The notes under the pieces were generated by a model. The model was not told where the DNA came from and did no database searches. It worked only from the letters and a program-made list of their open reading frames with translations. DNA of 64,000 bases from Terriglobia bacterium (GTDB lineage Bacteria > Acidobacteriota > Terriglobia > Terriglobales > Acidobacteriaceae): NCBI GenBank assembly GCA_020073465.1, contig JAIQFC010000027.1, positions 27,358-91,357 of the forward strand, read 5' to 3'. The position numbers were made by a program, and so were the translations under genes. Of the stretch, positions 24,721 to 33,730 are shown piece by piece (position 1 is the stretch's first letter; each line of letters begins with the position of its first letter).

Positions 24721-25500
24721 TCACATTATGGTAGTGTGATTGCCATTACCGTCAATCTGGCCCCTGGCTTGGTTGCCCGCGTCGTCGCGATAGATAATCC
24801 CTTCCTTGGCATAGACGATGCTGCTCCAGCCTTTAACAAATGAACCCGGAGAACCGGCAGGGTAGGCTTTCAGAGTCATTGGCTTTCCGGATTCATCAAT
24901 CCGGTCGATCCGGGCGTCACCGTTCATCTTGTTGTAAAACAAAATGCCGTTAGGCGTGCCAACCACGCTGGTGCAGCCTTTGAGGAAAGTCCCGGCGGGA
25001 TAGATATAAGCGGTAGTGAAGTTGCCGGATTCGTCAATGCGTCCGAGTGCCCCCTCGCCATTGCTGCTCTTGTAAAAGAGAATTCCGCGGTGAGTGGTGG
25101 CAAGGTTGCTCCAGTCTGTCGCAAAACCACTTCCATAGGATTTGACAATCGAAGCATTCCCCGAGTTATCGATCCGCCTCACTTCCGCAGAACCGTTGTG
25201 AGACTGGTAGTCGAGAATGAAGTCACCGAAGCGCGCCGAATGCGTGTAGCCGAATGGAGGGGCCGGTACTTCGAGGCTGTCCGTCGATTGGGTGCCCCTC
25301 TTCCGCCCTGAGACCCCGGGATTCCCTTGTTGTGTGACGGAGGAGGCTTCCTTCGTCGACGACCCAGCGTCTTTGTGAAGTAGACCCGCCGAGTTCAGCA
25401 CAACAATTAAGCTTCCGACCGCGGTTAACAACCCGGCTAAAGCGGTGAGCATCCCAGGCAGCGTACTCCACCAGGAGGGAGGAGTCTTTTCATCGCTCAT
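24721..25500 (-). CDS. Membrane-anchored repeat protein of unknown function
   Basis: Protein of 259 residues. A short N-terminus, one hydrophobic segment (MLTALAGLLTAVGSLIVVLNSAGLL, about residues 17-41) and a Ser/Thr/Gln-rich linker lead to four to five repeats of about 45 residues with the pattern GILFYKSSNGEGALGRIDESGNFT. The pattern (G-I-L-F-Y-x-x-x-x-G-x-x-x-x-R-I-D) suggests a beta-propeller or tachylectin-like fold. The last unit ends the protein. No catalytic signature. Function unknown; anchoring with the repeats outside the membrane is inferred. Confidence 0.75.
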   Translation of the reverse strand: MSDEKTPPSWWSTLPGMLTALAGLLTAVGSLIVVLNSAGLLHKDAGSSTKEASSVTQQGNPGVSGRKRGTQSTDSLEVPAPPFGYTHSARFGDFILDYQSHNGSAEVRRIDNSGNASIVKSYGSGFATDWSNLATTHRGILFYKSSNGEGALGRIDESGNFTTAYIYPAGTFLKGCTSVVGTPNGILFYNKMNGDARIDRIDESGKPMTLKAYPAGSPGSFVKGWSSIVYAKEGIIYRDDAGNQARGQIDGNGNHTTIM

Positions 25501-25742
25501 TGCAGGACCTCCGTAACAGGATAATCAGGAGAGCTCGGTCCCTAGGCGAAAATGTTGCCGACGAGAGTACCACGAAACCCCAAAGTTCCATAAGGTTGGT
25601 TGGGGCCTCTGACCTCAAGAAGGCAAGAAGGAACATCTTTCAACTTGCTGATTCAGTTTGGAATGGAGTTCTCGGGAATACGACCCCATCTTCTCGCCGG
25701 ACTTGCCCGAGCGAACGCAATGAAGAAATTCGGTGTGGGGCT

Positions 25743-25934
25743 TCAGCGGCTACTTCGCAGCAGCAAGTATCCGCCGATGAAAGAGAAGGCCCACACCACC
25801 ACGCCAAGCGCCATGCCGGGCCAGAACCATGCGTTGTCGTGAGGCATCTTCACCAGCACATGATGCAGCACATGGGTAAAGTGCAAGGCCAACAGTAGTA
25901 CTGCGATCCCACTCAACTTCTGCAATGTTTGCAT
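25743..25934 (-). CDS. Small two-helix membrane protein
   Basis: Protein of 63 residues with two hydrophobic segments (LSGIAVLLLALHFTHVLHHVLV and WFWPGMALGVVVWAFSFIGGYLLL) and a short Arg-rich tail. The ATG at 25934 follows GGAAACGACC. Several His residues (HFTHVLHHVL) line the first helix. I do not recognise the family. It is divergent from the VWFA gene. Confidence 0.55.
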   Translation of the reverse strand: MQTLQKLSGIAVLLLALHFTHVLHHVLVKMPHDNAWFWPGMALGVVVWAFSFIGGYLLLRSSR

Positions 25935-26161
25935 GGTCGTTTCCGGCAGACAGTCTCCCACAGGTTCCTGCACGCTTCAATAAATTTTTCCCCCGGCCCG
26001 GACAGAATATGATCCCGGAATCCCATGAGCGAAGTCCAAAGAGCATCACTACTCAAACGAGAAGAGTCTTGCCCACGACTTCAGGACTACGCTACACTCC
26101 TTTCGTTCGCCAGATTGGCTGTAGTCCCCCTGCAAGATTGTCCGTCCGCCAGGAGCAGTCC

Positions 26162-28111
26162 ATGATCAATCGGGCACGGGCCTCTCTCTTCCTTTTCTTC
26201 ATTTCGTGTACCGCAGCCGCACAGGTGATGAGCATCCCGTCCTCGGGTTTTGGGGAGTTTAACAGTTCGCCAGTCACGCTCGGACTGATCTCCTCTCAGC
26301 AGATGACGAACAACTTGTGGTCGCTGAATACCAATGCTCAGGCGAACCGGAGCCCGTTGCAGAGCCCCAGCGGTTCAGTCTCGAAACTGGACCTTAAGGC
26401 TCCCGGAAAGGCCCGGCGCGAGTATGGCAAGGGCTACCAACTCCTGATGCGGAAGGATTTCCAAGGCGCAGTGCAACACCTGGCTTTATCCATTTCCATG
26501 TATCCGAACTTCGTGGCGGCGCACAATGCGCTGGGCTCCGCCTATCTAAGTCTCGGCCAGAACGATCAGGCGCGCGAAGAATTCGCGCAGTCGGTCTCGC
26601 TGGACGACCACCTACCCAACTCCCATCTGAATCTTGGGGTCGCTGAGCTGGCTCTCAAGCACTATTCTGCTGCGGAAGAGTCCATCAAGAAGGCTTCCTC
26701 GATCGCACCTCTCGACCTTCAGTTGCTGACGGCGCTGGCCTACGGGCAATTCATGAATCACGATTATGCAGCCGTGCTCTCAACGGCTCATCAGGTGCAT
26801 GACCGCAAGCACGAGGGTGCTGCCATCGTCCATTATTTTGCCGCAGGGGCTTGGGACGCCCAAGGCAAATTCCCGGAGGCGCGGCGCGAACTCGAGACTC
26901 TCTTGCACGAGGAGCCCAAATCGCCAACCGCGGAGCAGGCCCGTCAAGCATTGGAGCAGTTGAAGTTGGACGAGATCAACCGGGCACAGGCCAGGCCGCA
27001 GTCGCCTCCTACCGTGACGTTCTCCTTTGCGCCTGCGGCGAACGTCACGTCTGAGCAGGCTTCGCAACACGCTCAGAAAATCTTGCAGGAACTGAAGGAG
27101 AAGAAGCAGATCGCGGAAGCTGAAATGGAACCGGCAGCGACGTGCGCCGACTGTGGGCCAGCCACTTCTGCGAGTTCCGCCGAGGCCCGGCTTTCTCCCG
27201 CTCCGCTGCCGCCTGAGAACGGTCCAAAATCAAATGTCGCCGGCGGTGTTTTACACGCTTCGGTGGATGAAGTCGCTGTATTTTTCGCTGCTACGGATCA
27301 CGGAAAGTCGGTGACCGACCTCAGCAGCGCGGAAATCGGAGTTCGCGACGACCGGAAGCCTCCCGAGGCCATTCTAGGATTCCGCAACGATGCTCAGTTG
27401 CCCTTGCGCCTCGGGCTCATCATTGACACCAGCGAATCCATTACCAGCCGGTTCTCCTTCGAGCAGGGTGCCGCGAACCACTTTCTACAAAAGGTTCTCA
27501 CCAACCCAAGTGATCTGTCCTTTGTCGTCGGCGTTGCCAACTCCGTCTTACTCGTCCAGGACTTCACCGGCGACCAGAAACAGATGTTCCACGCCGTCGA
27601 TCAACTGGCGCCCTCAGGGGGCACCGCTCTATGGGACGCTGTTGCCTTTGCCGCGGACAAATTGGCCAGCCACCCCGAAGAGCAACCCGTTGCCCGGATC
27701 CTCGTCGTCATCAGCGACGGCGAAGACAACTCCAGCAGCATGACGCTGAAACAGGCAATCGAGCGCGCGCAGCGCGGAGAGGTGGCCGTCTATACCGTGA
27801 GCACCCGAGACTTTGAGCGCGAAGACAGCAGCGCGATATTGGGCGATCACGCTCTTCAGACCTTGGCCGAACTCACTGGCGGAGCCGCGTTTAGCCCAGG
27901 CTCGGTCCGCCGTCTCAAGGGCAGCCTCACCGACCTTCAGCAAGTCATTCGCGGCCGCTATCTGATTTCCTATAAGCCGGCTGCTTTCCACCGCGATGGC
28001 CAGTACCGCACCATCGACATCGCCGCCCAAAGGGACGGCCACAAGCTGCGCGTGTATGCTCGCAAAGGCTACTACGCCGCGGCCACGACTTCGGCTAAAC
28101 GCGATTTCTAA
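26162..28111 (+). CDS. TPR and VWFA-domain exported protein (acidobacterial VWFA type)
   Basis: Protein of 649 residues. A signal peptide (ASLFLFFISCTAAAQ) is followed by a spacer, a TPR block (about residues 80-280), a low-complexity Ala/Pro/Glu linker, and a C-terminal von Willebrand A domain with a complete MIDAS: D422-T-S-E-S (DxSxS), the SGGTALWDAV threonine, and D519 in ISDGEDNSS. The VWA domain resembles the Acidobacteria-specific VWFA family, which supports the taxonomic call. The domain binds a divalent cation and mediates protein-protein contacts. The ATG at 26162 follows GGAG at a short distance. No partner is apparent nearby. Confidence 0.9.
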   Translation: MINRARASLFLFFISCTAAAQVMSIPSSGFGEFNSSPVTLGLISSQQMTNNLWSLNTNAQANRSPLQSPSGSVSKLDLKAPGKARREYGKGYQLLMRKDFQGAVQHLALSISMYPNFVAAHNALGSAYLSLGQNDQAREEFAQSVSLDDHLPNSHLNLGVAELALKHYSAAEESIKKASSIAPLDLQLLTALAYGQFMNHDYAAVLSTAHQVHDRKHEGAAIVHYFAAGAWDAQGKFPEARRELETLLHEEPKSPTAEQARQALEQLKLDEINRAQARPQSPPTVTFSFAPAANVTSEQASQHAQKILQELKEKKQIAEAEMEPAATCADCGPATSASSAEARLSPAPLPPENGPKSNVAGGVLHASVDEVAVFFAATDHGKSVTDLSSAEIGVRDDRKPPEAILGFRNDAQLPLRLGLIIDTSESITSRFSFEQGAANHFLQKVLTNPSDLSFVVGVANSVLLVQDFTGDQKQMFHAVDQLAPSGGTALWDAVAFAADKLASHPEEQPVARILVVISDGEDNSSSMTLKQAIERAQRGEVAVYTVSTRDFEREDSSAILGDHALQTLAELTGGAAFSPGSVRRLKGSLTDLQQVIRGRYLISYKPAAFHRDGQYRTIDIAAQRDGHKLRVYARKGYYAAATTSAKRDF

Positions 28112-28353
28112 CCCTCCCCTCCGATTCGGGCCGGGGGATCCCGCAGGGGACCACATTCCTCTCGCTACCCCTGTTGCAAGTCCAAGCCGATCTTGAGAGT
28201 CCGCGAAGCGTAGGCCCTCCTCTACTGCTCATCCACGGCCCGTGGACGGAACGGCATCCCCAGTTGCTGCCCTGCGACCGATGAACAGTTCAAGATCAAG
28301 ACTCAGAGGTCGGCGGACTCGAGTGTCTCCCCACACGGGTTATACTTTCCTAT

Positions 28354-29679
28354 ATGTCTGGGGATTCGCAGAAGACTTTTTACCTGGAAACCTTCGGCTG
28401 CCAGATGAACGTCCATGACTCCGAGAAAGTCATCGGCACGCTCGTCCAGCAAGGCTATCGCCAGGTCGAGACTGTCGAGCAGGCCGACCTGATTCTCTAC
28501 AACACCTGCTCCATCCGCGACAAAGCCGAGCAAAAGGTATTCCATCGCCTGGCAGATTTCAAGAAACTGCAGTCCCAGGGCAAGAAGTTCGGCGTGCTGG
28601 GCTGCGTAGCCCAACAGGAAGGCGACAGGATTTTCGAGCGGGCGCCGCATGTTTCGCTGGTGTGCGGCTCCGCATCGTACCGCAATCTCCCCGAGATGCT
28701 GGTGCAGATCGAAGCAGGGAAGCGCGCTACCGGCCTCGACGACCGCCAGACCGACGAATGCTTCGAGACCGAATTCACCGCCCGCACCAACCCCTACCGC
28801 GGTTACATCACCATCATCGAAGGCTGCGACAAGTTCTGCGCTTACTGCGTCGTACCCTTCACCCGCGGCAAAGAGCGCAGCCGGACATCAGACTCGGTGC
28901 TCGAGGAGGCGCGTCAGTTGGTCGATCTCGGCTACTCGGAGATTCAATTGCTCGGACAGAACGTAAATTCCTACAAAGATCCGGCAGGGAAGAGATCGTT
29001 CGCCGAATTGCTGGCCGCGGTAGGCGAAGTTCCCGGCATCAAGCGCGTGCGCTTCACGACTTCGCACCCCCGCGATTTTGGACGGGACATCGTCGAAGCT
29101 ATCGACGCCGTACCCGCGCTGTGCGATCACGTCCACCTGCCGGTGCAGAGCGGATCGACACGCGTGCTCGGAGCAATGCAGCGCCTCTACACCCGCGAGC
29201 AATACCTGGAACGCATCGGATGGATGAAGTCCGCGAAGCGGGAGATCAGCATCACAACCGATGTGATCGTCGGCTTCCCCGGTGAAACCGAGGCAGACTT
29301 CGTCGAGACCCTGACGCTCTTGGAAGAAGTGGGCTACGACAGTGTGTTTACCTTCAAGTATTCACCCAGGCCGAACACTCCTGCGCTAAAGCTGGACGAT
29401 GCGATCCCCGATCAAGAGAAGGCCCGCCGTCTGGAGGTCGTGATGGCCAAGCAGAGAGAGATTCAGATCGCTCAAAACAAGAGACATATAGGGACAGTAC
29501 GTGAAGTAATGGTTGAGGGAAGAAACGACCTACGGGCCCAGTGGATCGGCCGCACCTCCCAGAACAAGACCCTGAACTTCACAGCGTCCGGGCCTGCGAT
29601 GGCCAAGGTCGGAACCTACGCCCAGGTCAGAATCCTCAGCACTTTCCCCAACAGCCTGCTGGGAGAAATGGTGGTATAA
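28354..29679 (+). CDS. miaB: tRNA-2-methylthio-N6-dimethylallyladenosine synthase
   Basis: Radical SAM methylthiotransferase that adds the 2-methylthio group to i6A37 of tRNA. 441 residues, usual size. N-terminal UPF0004 domain with cysteines C16 (TFGCQMN), C52 (NTCSIR) and C84 (GCVAQ) for the auxiliary cluster; radical SAM cluster C158-C162-C165 (EGCDKFCAYC); C-terminal TRAM domain (VREVMVEG...GRTSQNKTLNF). TATACT at 28341 lies about 8 bp before the ATG, so a very short leader is possible. The bifunctional nuclease gene follows within 25 bp. Confidence 0.96.
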   Translation: MSGDSQKTFYLETFGCQMNVHDSEKVIGTLVQQGYRQVETVEQADLILYNTCSIRDKAEQKVFHRLADFKKLQSQGKKFGVLGCVAQQEGDRIFERAPHVSLVCGSASYRNLPEMLVQIEAGKRATGLDDRQTDECFETEFTARTNPYRGYITIIEGCDKFCAYCVVPFTRGKERSRTSDSVLEEARQLVDLGYSEIQLLGQNVNSYKDPAGKRSFAELLAAVGEVPGIKRVRFTTSHPRDFGRDIVEAIDAVPALCDHVHLPVQSGSTRVLGAMQRLYTREQYLERIGWMKSAKREISITTDVIVGFPGETEADFVETLTLLEEVGYDSVFTFKYSPRPNTPALKLDDAIPDQEKARRLEVVMAKQREIQIAQNKRHIGTVREVMVEGRNDLRAQWIGRTSQNKTLNFTASGPAMAKVGTYAQVRILSTFPNSLLGEMVV

Positions 29680-29701
29680 GAGGGGAAATCAGGAGGTCAC
29701 G

Positions 29702-30187
29702 ATGGAAGTTGAAATGACAATCCGTGGACTGATGATGGATCCTGTCAGCAATATGCCCATTGTGATCCTGAAGGACGTGGCTGGGGACACGGTTTTGCCG
29801 ATCTGGGTGGGAGTTTACGAGGCGAATGCGATTGCGCTGGAGATGGAGAAGGTGAGCACGCCGCGTCCGATGACGCATGATCTTATCAAGAATGTGCTGA
29901 CAGGACTGGAGACGCAGGTGCACAAGGTTGTGGTGACGGAACTGCGGGAGGACACGTTTTACGCGGTAATCTGGCTGGAACGGAGCGGCGAAGTGATCAG
30001 CATCGATTCGAGGCCTTCGGATGCACTGGCGCTGGCGCTGCGGGTGGACTGTCCAATCTTCGTGGACGACCTCGTGCTGAAGAGTTCGAAGCTGGCGGCG
30101 AACCTGTCGGACCGGGTGACCAGCGACGAGCTGCGGAAGTGGCTGGAAGGGCTGAATGATGAGGATCTAGGAAAGTACAAGATGTAG
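29702..30187 (+). CDS. Bifunctional nuclease (BFN/DUF151) family protein
   Basis: Protein of 161 residues of the bifunctional nuclease family: MTIRGLMMDPVSNMPIVILKD, LPIWVGVYEANAIALEMEKV, RPMTHDLIKNVL and RPSDALALALRVDCPIFV are the standard conserved segments, including the RPSDA loop. Family members act on RNA and DNA in plants; bacterial function is poorly defined. AGGAGGTCACG is a strong ribosome-binding site. It lies 22 bp after miaB, a frequent pairing in Acidobacteria and relatives, and probably shares its transcript. Confidence 0.9.
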   Translation: MEVEMTIRGLMMDPVSNMPIVILKDVAGDTVLPIWVGVYEANAIALEMEKVSTPRPMTHDLIKNVLTGLETQVHKVVVTELREDTFYAVIWLERSGEVISIDSRPSDALALALRVDCPIFVDDLVLKSSKLAANLSDRVTSDELRKWLEGLNDEDLGKYKM

Positions 30188-30341
30188 TCGGGATACGGCC
30201 GTCGGCCATTATCCATCAGGAAAACACACTACGCGGAGACGAGAACCCGCTCAGCGGGTTTGGGCTGGCTGATCCAGGTCAGTTTACATAATACCTGTTA
30301 TCGGACACTGACTCTGCCTCCAAGTCAACCGTCTCTCCACA

Positions 30342-30878
30342 ATGAGGAGCCACCTTGTGACGCGAGCTGAGAGGCTGCTTCGGATCACGAGACGCCTGAT
30401 TATCCTGACTTTCTGTGGGCTGGTCTGCGTGGTGACGGTCTTCGCGCTCACACTCCTGCGGGGGGATCGCTTCATGGTGTCGTGGGCCTGCTTTGGCTGT
30501 GGCCTCCTCGGCGGATTTGTCAGTATCCAGCAGCGCCTGAAGAAATTCGGGGATGAGGAACTGGACCTCCTTTCCCAATCCTGGTTTCAGATTCTGTTGA
30601 TACCTATCTACGGAGGAATATTCGCGGGGGTGCTGTACGTGGGATTCCTGAGCAATATTGTTGAGGGCCCGCTGTTTCCGAAATTCGCAGGTCCTGCGTT
30701 TTCTCAGCCCATCCCTACCACGAGCGATCTCAGGGCGTTTTTCTCACAAACCTATCCGGCGACGGGCGCGGACCTGGCAAAACTCATCTTCTGGTCGTTC
30801 GTAGCCGGATTCTCCGAGCGCTTCGTGCCGCAGATCCTGGAAACAAGTCAGAAGGATAGCGAAGAGAAGAAAGACTGA
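30342..30878 (+). CDS. Membrane protein of unknown function
   Basis: Protein of 178 residues with about four hydrophobic segments: LIILTFCGLVCVVTVFALTLL, FMVSWACFGCGLLGGFVSI, ILLIPIYGGIFAGVLYVGFLS and AKLIFWSFVAGFSERFV. The C-terminus is charged (QKDSEEKKD) and faces the cytoplasm if topology is regular. No family is recognised. The start at 30342 lacks a clear ribosome-binding site. It stands alone between the bifunctional nuclease gene and a convergent glycosyltransferase. Confidence 0.65.
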   Translation: MRSHLVTRAERLLRITRRLIILTFCGLVCVVTVFALTLLRGDRFMVSWACFGCGLLGGFVSIQQRLKKFGDEELDLLSQSWFQILLIPIYGGIFAGVLYVGFLSNIVEGPLFPKFAGPAFSQPIPTTSDLRAFFSQTYPATGADLAKLIFWSFVAGFSERFVPQILETSQKDSEEKKD

Positions 30879-30911
30879 GACACACTGCGGCTTGCGTACC
30901 CAGGCTACCGG

Positions 30912-31688
30912 TCAGCGGACGCTTTCGGTACTGTGCGGCTGGGGCGTTTTGTCACTGGTTGCAGCCTTGGCCACCGGCTCAGGCTGCGTGCTCGGCCTGG
31001 GTTCCTTCAGCGTATATTTCAACAGGCACCAGAGGGCGCGGAATCCGTCTTTCCAGCCGATCTTCTTCCCTTCTTCATAGGTGCGCCCCCAATAGCTGAT
31101 GCCGATCTCGTAGACGCGGAGGCGGCGCTTGGCAATTTTGACCGTGATCTCAGGCTCGAAGCCGAAGCGATTCTCCTCAATGGGAATCGACTGGAGAATT
31201 TCCCGGCGAAAAACCTTGTAGCAGGTCTCCATGTCAGTCATGTTCATGTTAGTCAGGGCGTTCGAGAGCAGCGTCAGGATGGAGTTTCCCACCGAATGCC
31301 AGAAATACAGCACGCGGTGTGGGCCGCTGCCCAGGAACCGTGAGCCGTAGACTACGTCTGCTTTCCCTTGAATCAGCGGCCCCAGCAGCAAGGGATATTC
31401 GGCGGGATCGTATTCGAGGTCGGCGTCCTGGATCACAACGTAGTCGCCGGTGGATTCCTGGATGCCGCGGCGAAGGGCGGCGCCTTTACCAATATTCTTG
31501 GGCTGGAGAAGGACTCGAATCTGGGGATGTTTTAACTGCAGTTCCGCGAGGATTTCGCGGGAGCCGTCCTCGGAGCCATCGTCAACGCAGATGAGTTCTA
31601 CGTCCAGCGGTACGGCGAGCACGCGCCCGACCACGTCGCGCAACGTGGCTCGCTCGTTGTACACCGGCATCACGACCGACAGTTTCAT
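30912..31688 (-). CDS. Family 2 glycosyltransferase (dolichol-phosphate mannosyltransferase-like)
   Basis: Protein of 258 residues with the GT-A fold: N-terminal SVVMPVYNERATL, nucleotide-binding CVDDGSEDGS, and the DAD metal motif (VIQDADLEYDPAEYP) followed by GSRFLGSG and GxEPEITVK-type segments. The sequence is close to the DPM1/Alg5-like branch that transfers sugars to polyprenyl phosphate. No membrane helix is evident. The C-terminal ~25 residues are Pro/Thr/Lys-rich and probably disordered. It lies apart from the exopolysaccharide cluster. Confidence 0.9.
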   Translation of the reverse strand: MKLSVVMPVYNERATLRDVVGRVLAVPLDVELICVDDGSEDGSREILAELQLKHPQIRVLLQPKNIGKGAALRRGIQESTGDYVVIQDADLEYDPAEYPLLLGPLIQGKADVVYGSRFLGSGPHRVLYFWHSVGNSILTLLSNALTNMNMTDMETCYKVFRREILQSIPIEENRFGFEPEITVKIAKRRLRVYEIGISYWGRTYEEGKKIGWKDGFRALWCLLKYTLKEPRPSTQPEPVAKAATSDKTPQPHSTESVR

Positions 31689-31990
31689 GCGACGTGTTCC
31701 TTGTCACATTAAAAGCCATTCCGGGGAACGTCAAGACGTAGTCGGCCGGGCTGCCACCTCATGTGGTTTTGCCGGCGCGCCGAAATCGGTTTGAAACTTG
31801 TCGATGGTACATGCCAGGATAATCCGTCGCAGGGCAACCGAATGACGTGCGTTAGCAGGAGTGTGAGATGCGGGAGTTAGAGATGGAGAAGGTTAACTTG
31901 GCCGCCAAGCCCGCCCGTCTTCATGAGCACTGGCGTCCGAAAGTGGTTGGTGCGCTTGGGTGAGAGCTTCCGCCGTCGAGAAACATTGTC
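31689..31990. other. Intergenic region, nothing recognised
   Basis: About 300 bp between divergent glycosyltransferase and GNAT genes. No convincing open frame, RNA or palindrome was seen. It must hold the two promoters, but I could not pick out confident boxes. Confidence 0.4.
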
Positions 31991-32479
31991 ATGGATAATC
32001 CGAGAAGCGATCAGCCGCCTTATTTTCTCCGGAGCAAGCGGCTGGGCTTTCGACCCTGGAGCGAACAGGACCTTTCGTTGGCCATCGGCCTGTGGGGAGA
32101 CACTACGGAGCGGAAGCATGGCGTCCAGTACTGGCCACTGTTTTTGTTAGAGGATGGCGAACATGTGGGTTGCTGCGGCATCCGACCCTATGATCCCACC
32201 CAGCGCCTCTACGAGCTTGGGGTTCACATTCGGTCTAGTTACTGGGGGCGCGGACTGGCAGAAGAGGCAGCGTCTGCAACGATTGACTATGCGTTCGAGA
32301 AACTGGGAGCCACGGCTCTTTTTGCGGGTCACAAGCCAAAGAACAACGCTTCGCGACGCCTGCTGGAGAAGCTAGGGTTCCAATACACGCACGCGCAACT
32401 CTATGCCCCGAACGGGCCTCGAACACCCCTCGTACCTTCTTGGGCGTGGGCCCAAACGCGGCTAGAAGCCATCTCCTAG
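31991..32479 (+). CDS. GNAT-family N-acetyltransferase (RimJ-type), possible internal deletion
   Basis: Protein of 162 residues. It opens LRSKRLGFRPWSEQDLSLAIGLWGD, as in RimJ/RimL-like acetyltransferases, and has the acetyl-CoA site in GVHIRSSYWGRGLAEEAASATIDYAF (Q/R-x-x-G-x-G/A-like) and the C-terminal NNASRRLLEKLGFQY segment. Family members are usually 170-190 residues; here the stretch after WGDT runs straight into a HGVQYWPLFLLEDGEHVGCCG segment, so about 20-30 residues of the second and third helices appear missing. The frame is intact, so the protein may still fold, but activity is doubtful. Confidence 0.75.
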   Translation: MDNPRSDQPPYFLRSKRLGFRPWSEQDLSLAIGLWGDTTERKHGVQYWPLFLLEDGEHVGCCGIRPYDPTQRLYELGVHIRSSYWGRGLAEEAASATIDYAFEKLGATALFAGHKPKNNASRRLLEKLGFQYTHAQLYAPNGPRTPLVPSWAWAQTRLEAIS

Positions 32480-32514
32480 CGCTTCCCAAAACCTGTTTAT
32501 GAGATGGCTTCTAG
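32462..32514. terminator. Bidirectional terminator-like inverted repeat
   Basis: CTAGAAGCCATCTC (32462-32475) and its exact reverse complement GAGATGGCTTCTAG (32501-32514) flank a 25-bp loop. The arms overlap the ends of two convergent genes (GNAT and truB), so they could stop transcription in both directions. A related sequence recurs at 39994-40024. Confidence 0.6.
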
Positions 32515-33419
32515 TCAGGACTCTGCCTTGCGCCGTCCTGCGGCGTGACCAGTACGATCCCCGGATGAAAAAGGGTCCCGGCGACGCGCGTAGCGATGGC
32601 GATCAGTTCCCTCTGTCCGGAAAAGACCTTGACCTGGCGTGCGCGGGACAGCTCCGGCAGATTTACGGTGCGGCCGCTGCGAATGTTGGCGGCGGTGGCC
32701 TCGTCTGCGGTGACCGAAGGGAGTTGCGGCAGCAACGTGCGGGGATGGACGAAAAGATCGTCGGCGCTTCCCTTCGCGGCGGCGTCTGCGAGTTGGTCCA
32801 GCGTGTGGGCGTCGGCAATTTTGAATTCGGCGACCGCGGTGCGGCGCAGCGATTGCAGGTGGGCTCCGCAGCCGAGTTGCTGGCCCATGTCGTGCGCCAC
32901 CGAACGCATGTAGGTACCTGAAGCTACGTGGGCGCGGAAGTGGACGCGGTCTTGCTCAACGCCGAGAATGTCGAATTGCTTGATTTCGACTTTCACCGGC
33001 GCGAGGGCAACATCTTTCTTCTTGCGCGCCAGTTTGTACGCGGGGACTCCGTGGATCTTTTTCGCCGAGAATGGAGGCGGCATCTGTTCAATCACACCGC
33101 GGAAGCGGGCTGCGACTTCCTGCATCTGCGCGAGTGTGAGACTTACCGACTGAGCGGGACTCGTGGCCTCGCCTTCGGAATCATAGGTGTCGGTGGCAAA
33201 GCCGAAGCGGATCACGCCCTCATAGGTCTTTTCGGAGGCGGTATAGAACTGCGCCAGGCGGGTGAGACTGCCGGTCACGAGCGGCAAAACCCCGGTGGCT
33301 AGGGGGTCGAGTGTGCCCAGGTGGCCGACGGAGCGTTGTCCGAGGATGCGGCGAACGCGATTGACCACGTCGTGCGAGGTCAATCCCGGGGGTTTATCGA
33401 TGATGAGGACGCCGTTCAT
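32511..33419 (-). CDS. truB: tRNA pseudouridine(55) synthase
   Basis: Makes pseudouridine at position 55 of tRNA. 302 residues. N-terminal MNGVLIIDKPPGLTSHDVV and RSVGHLGTLDPLATGVLPL, with catalytic D38, are classic TruB; the insertion and PUA-like C-terminal tail (RQVKVFSGQRELIAIATRV) are also present. A Lys-rich insert (ARKKKDVALAPVKVEI) occupies the middle of the catalytic domain. The start is ATG at 33419. It converges with the GNAT gene over a shared inverted repeat. Confidence 0.96.
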   Translation of the reverse strand: MNGVLIIDKPPGLTSHDVVNRVRRILGQRSVGHLGTLDPLATGVLPLVTGSLTRLAQFYTASEKTYEGVIRFGFATDTYDSEGEATSPAQSVSLTLAQMQEVAARFRGVIEQMPPPFSAKKIHGVPAYKLARKKKDVALAPVKVEIKQFDILGVEQDRVHFRAHVASGTYMRSVAHDMGQQLGCGAHLQSLRRTAVAEFKIADAHTLDQLADAAAKGSADDLFVHPRTLLPQLPSVTADEATAANIRSGRTVNLPELSRARQVKVFSGQRELIAIATRVAGTLFHPGIVLVTPQDGARQSPD

Positions 33420-33730
33420 GAGGGAGATTTGGTAAGTTGGTAATTGAGTAATTGAAAAGCTCCGCTGCGCCTGATTTCTGGGTGGTCGGGCAGTTTGTTA
33501 GGGATGCGCGCCAAACACGCGATTTCGCATTCTCGCAAAGAACGCGAGAATGATCGCGCGGCGCGCCCAGGTCCCCTTCGGCTCCGCTCAGGGCAGGCTT
33601 TCAGCGCCAAAAGCGGGCGCTTCAGGATGACAAACAAACGGCACCGCTAACCGTATTCCGAGGCGGCTTGCTAAAGTGGTTAAGCCTAGGATTACACAAT
33701 TGCTGAAGTACTAAATTACCAGAATCTCCC
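33420..33730. other. Intergenic region with dispersed-repeat material
   Basis: A 310-bp gap between truB and the rhomboid gene. It holds a perfect 9-bp stem CATTCTCGC/GCGAGAATG (33528-33552) and, at about 33571-33632, a stretch with GGCTCCGCTCAGGGCAGG and TTCAGGATGAC that resembles the other GGATGAC-type repeats in the window. Nothing coding was seen. Confidence 0.5.
33528..33552. repeat. Perfect 9-bp hairpin
   Basis: CATTCTCGC (33528-33536), 7-base loop AAAGAAC, GCGAGAATG (33544-33552). Likely a terminator or part of a mobile hairpin repeat. Confidence 0.5.
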
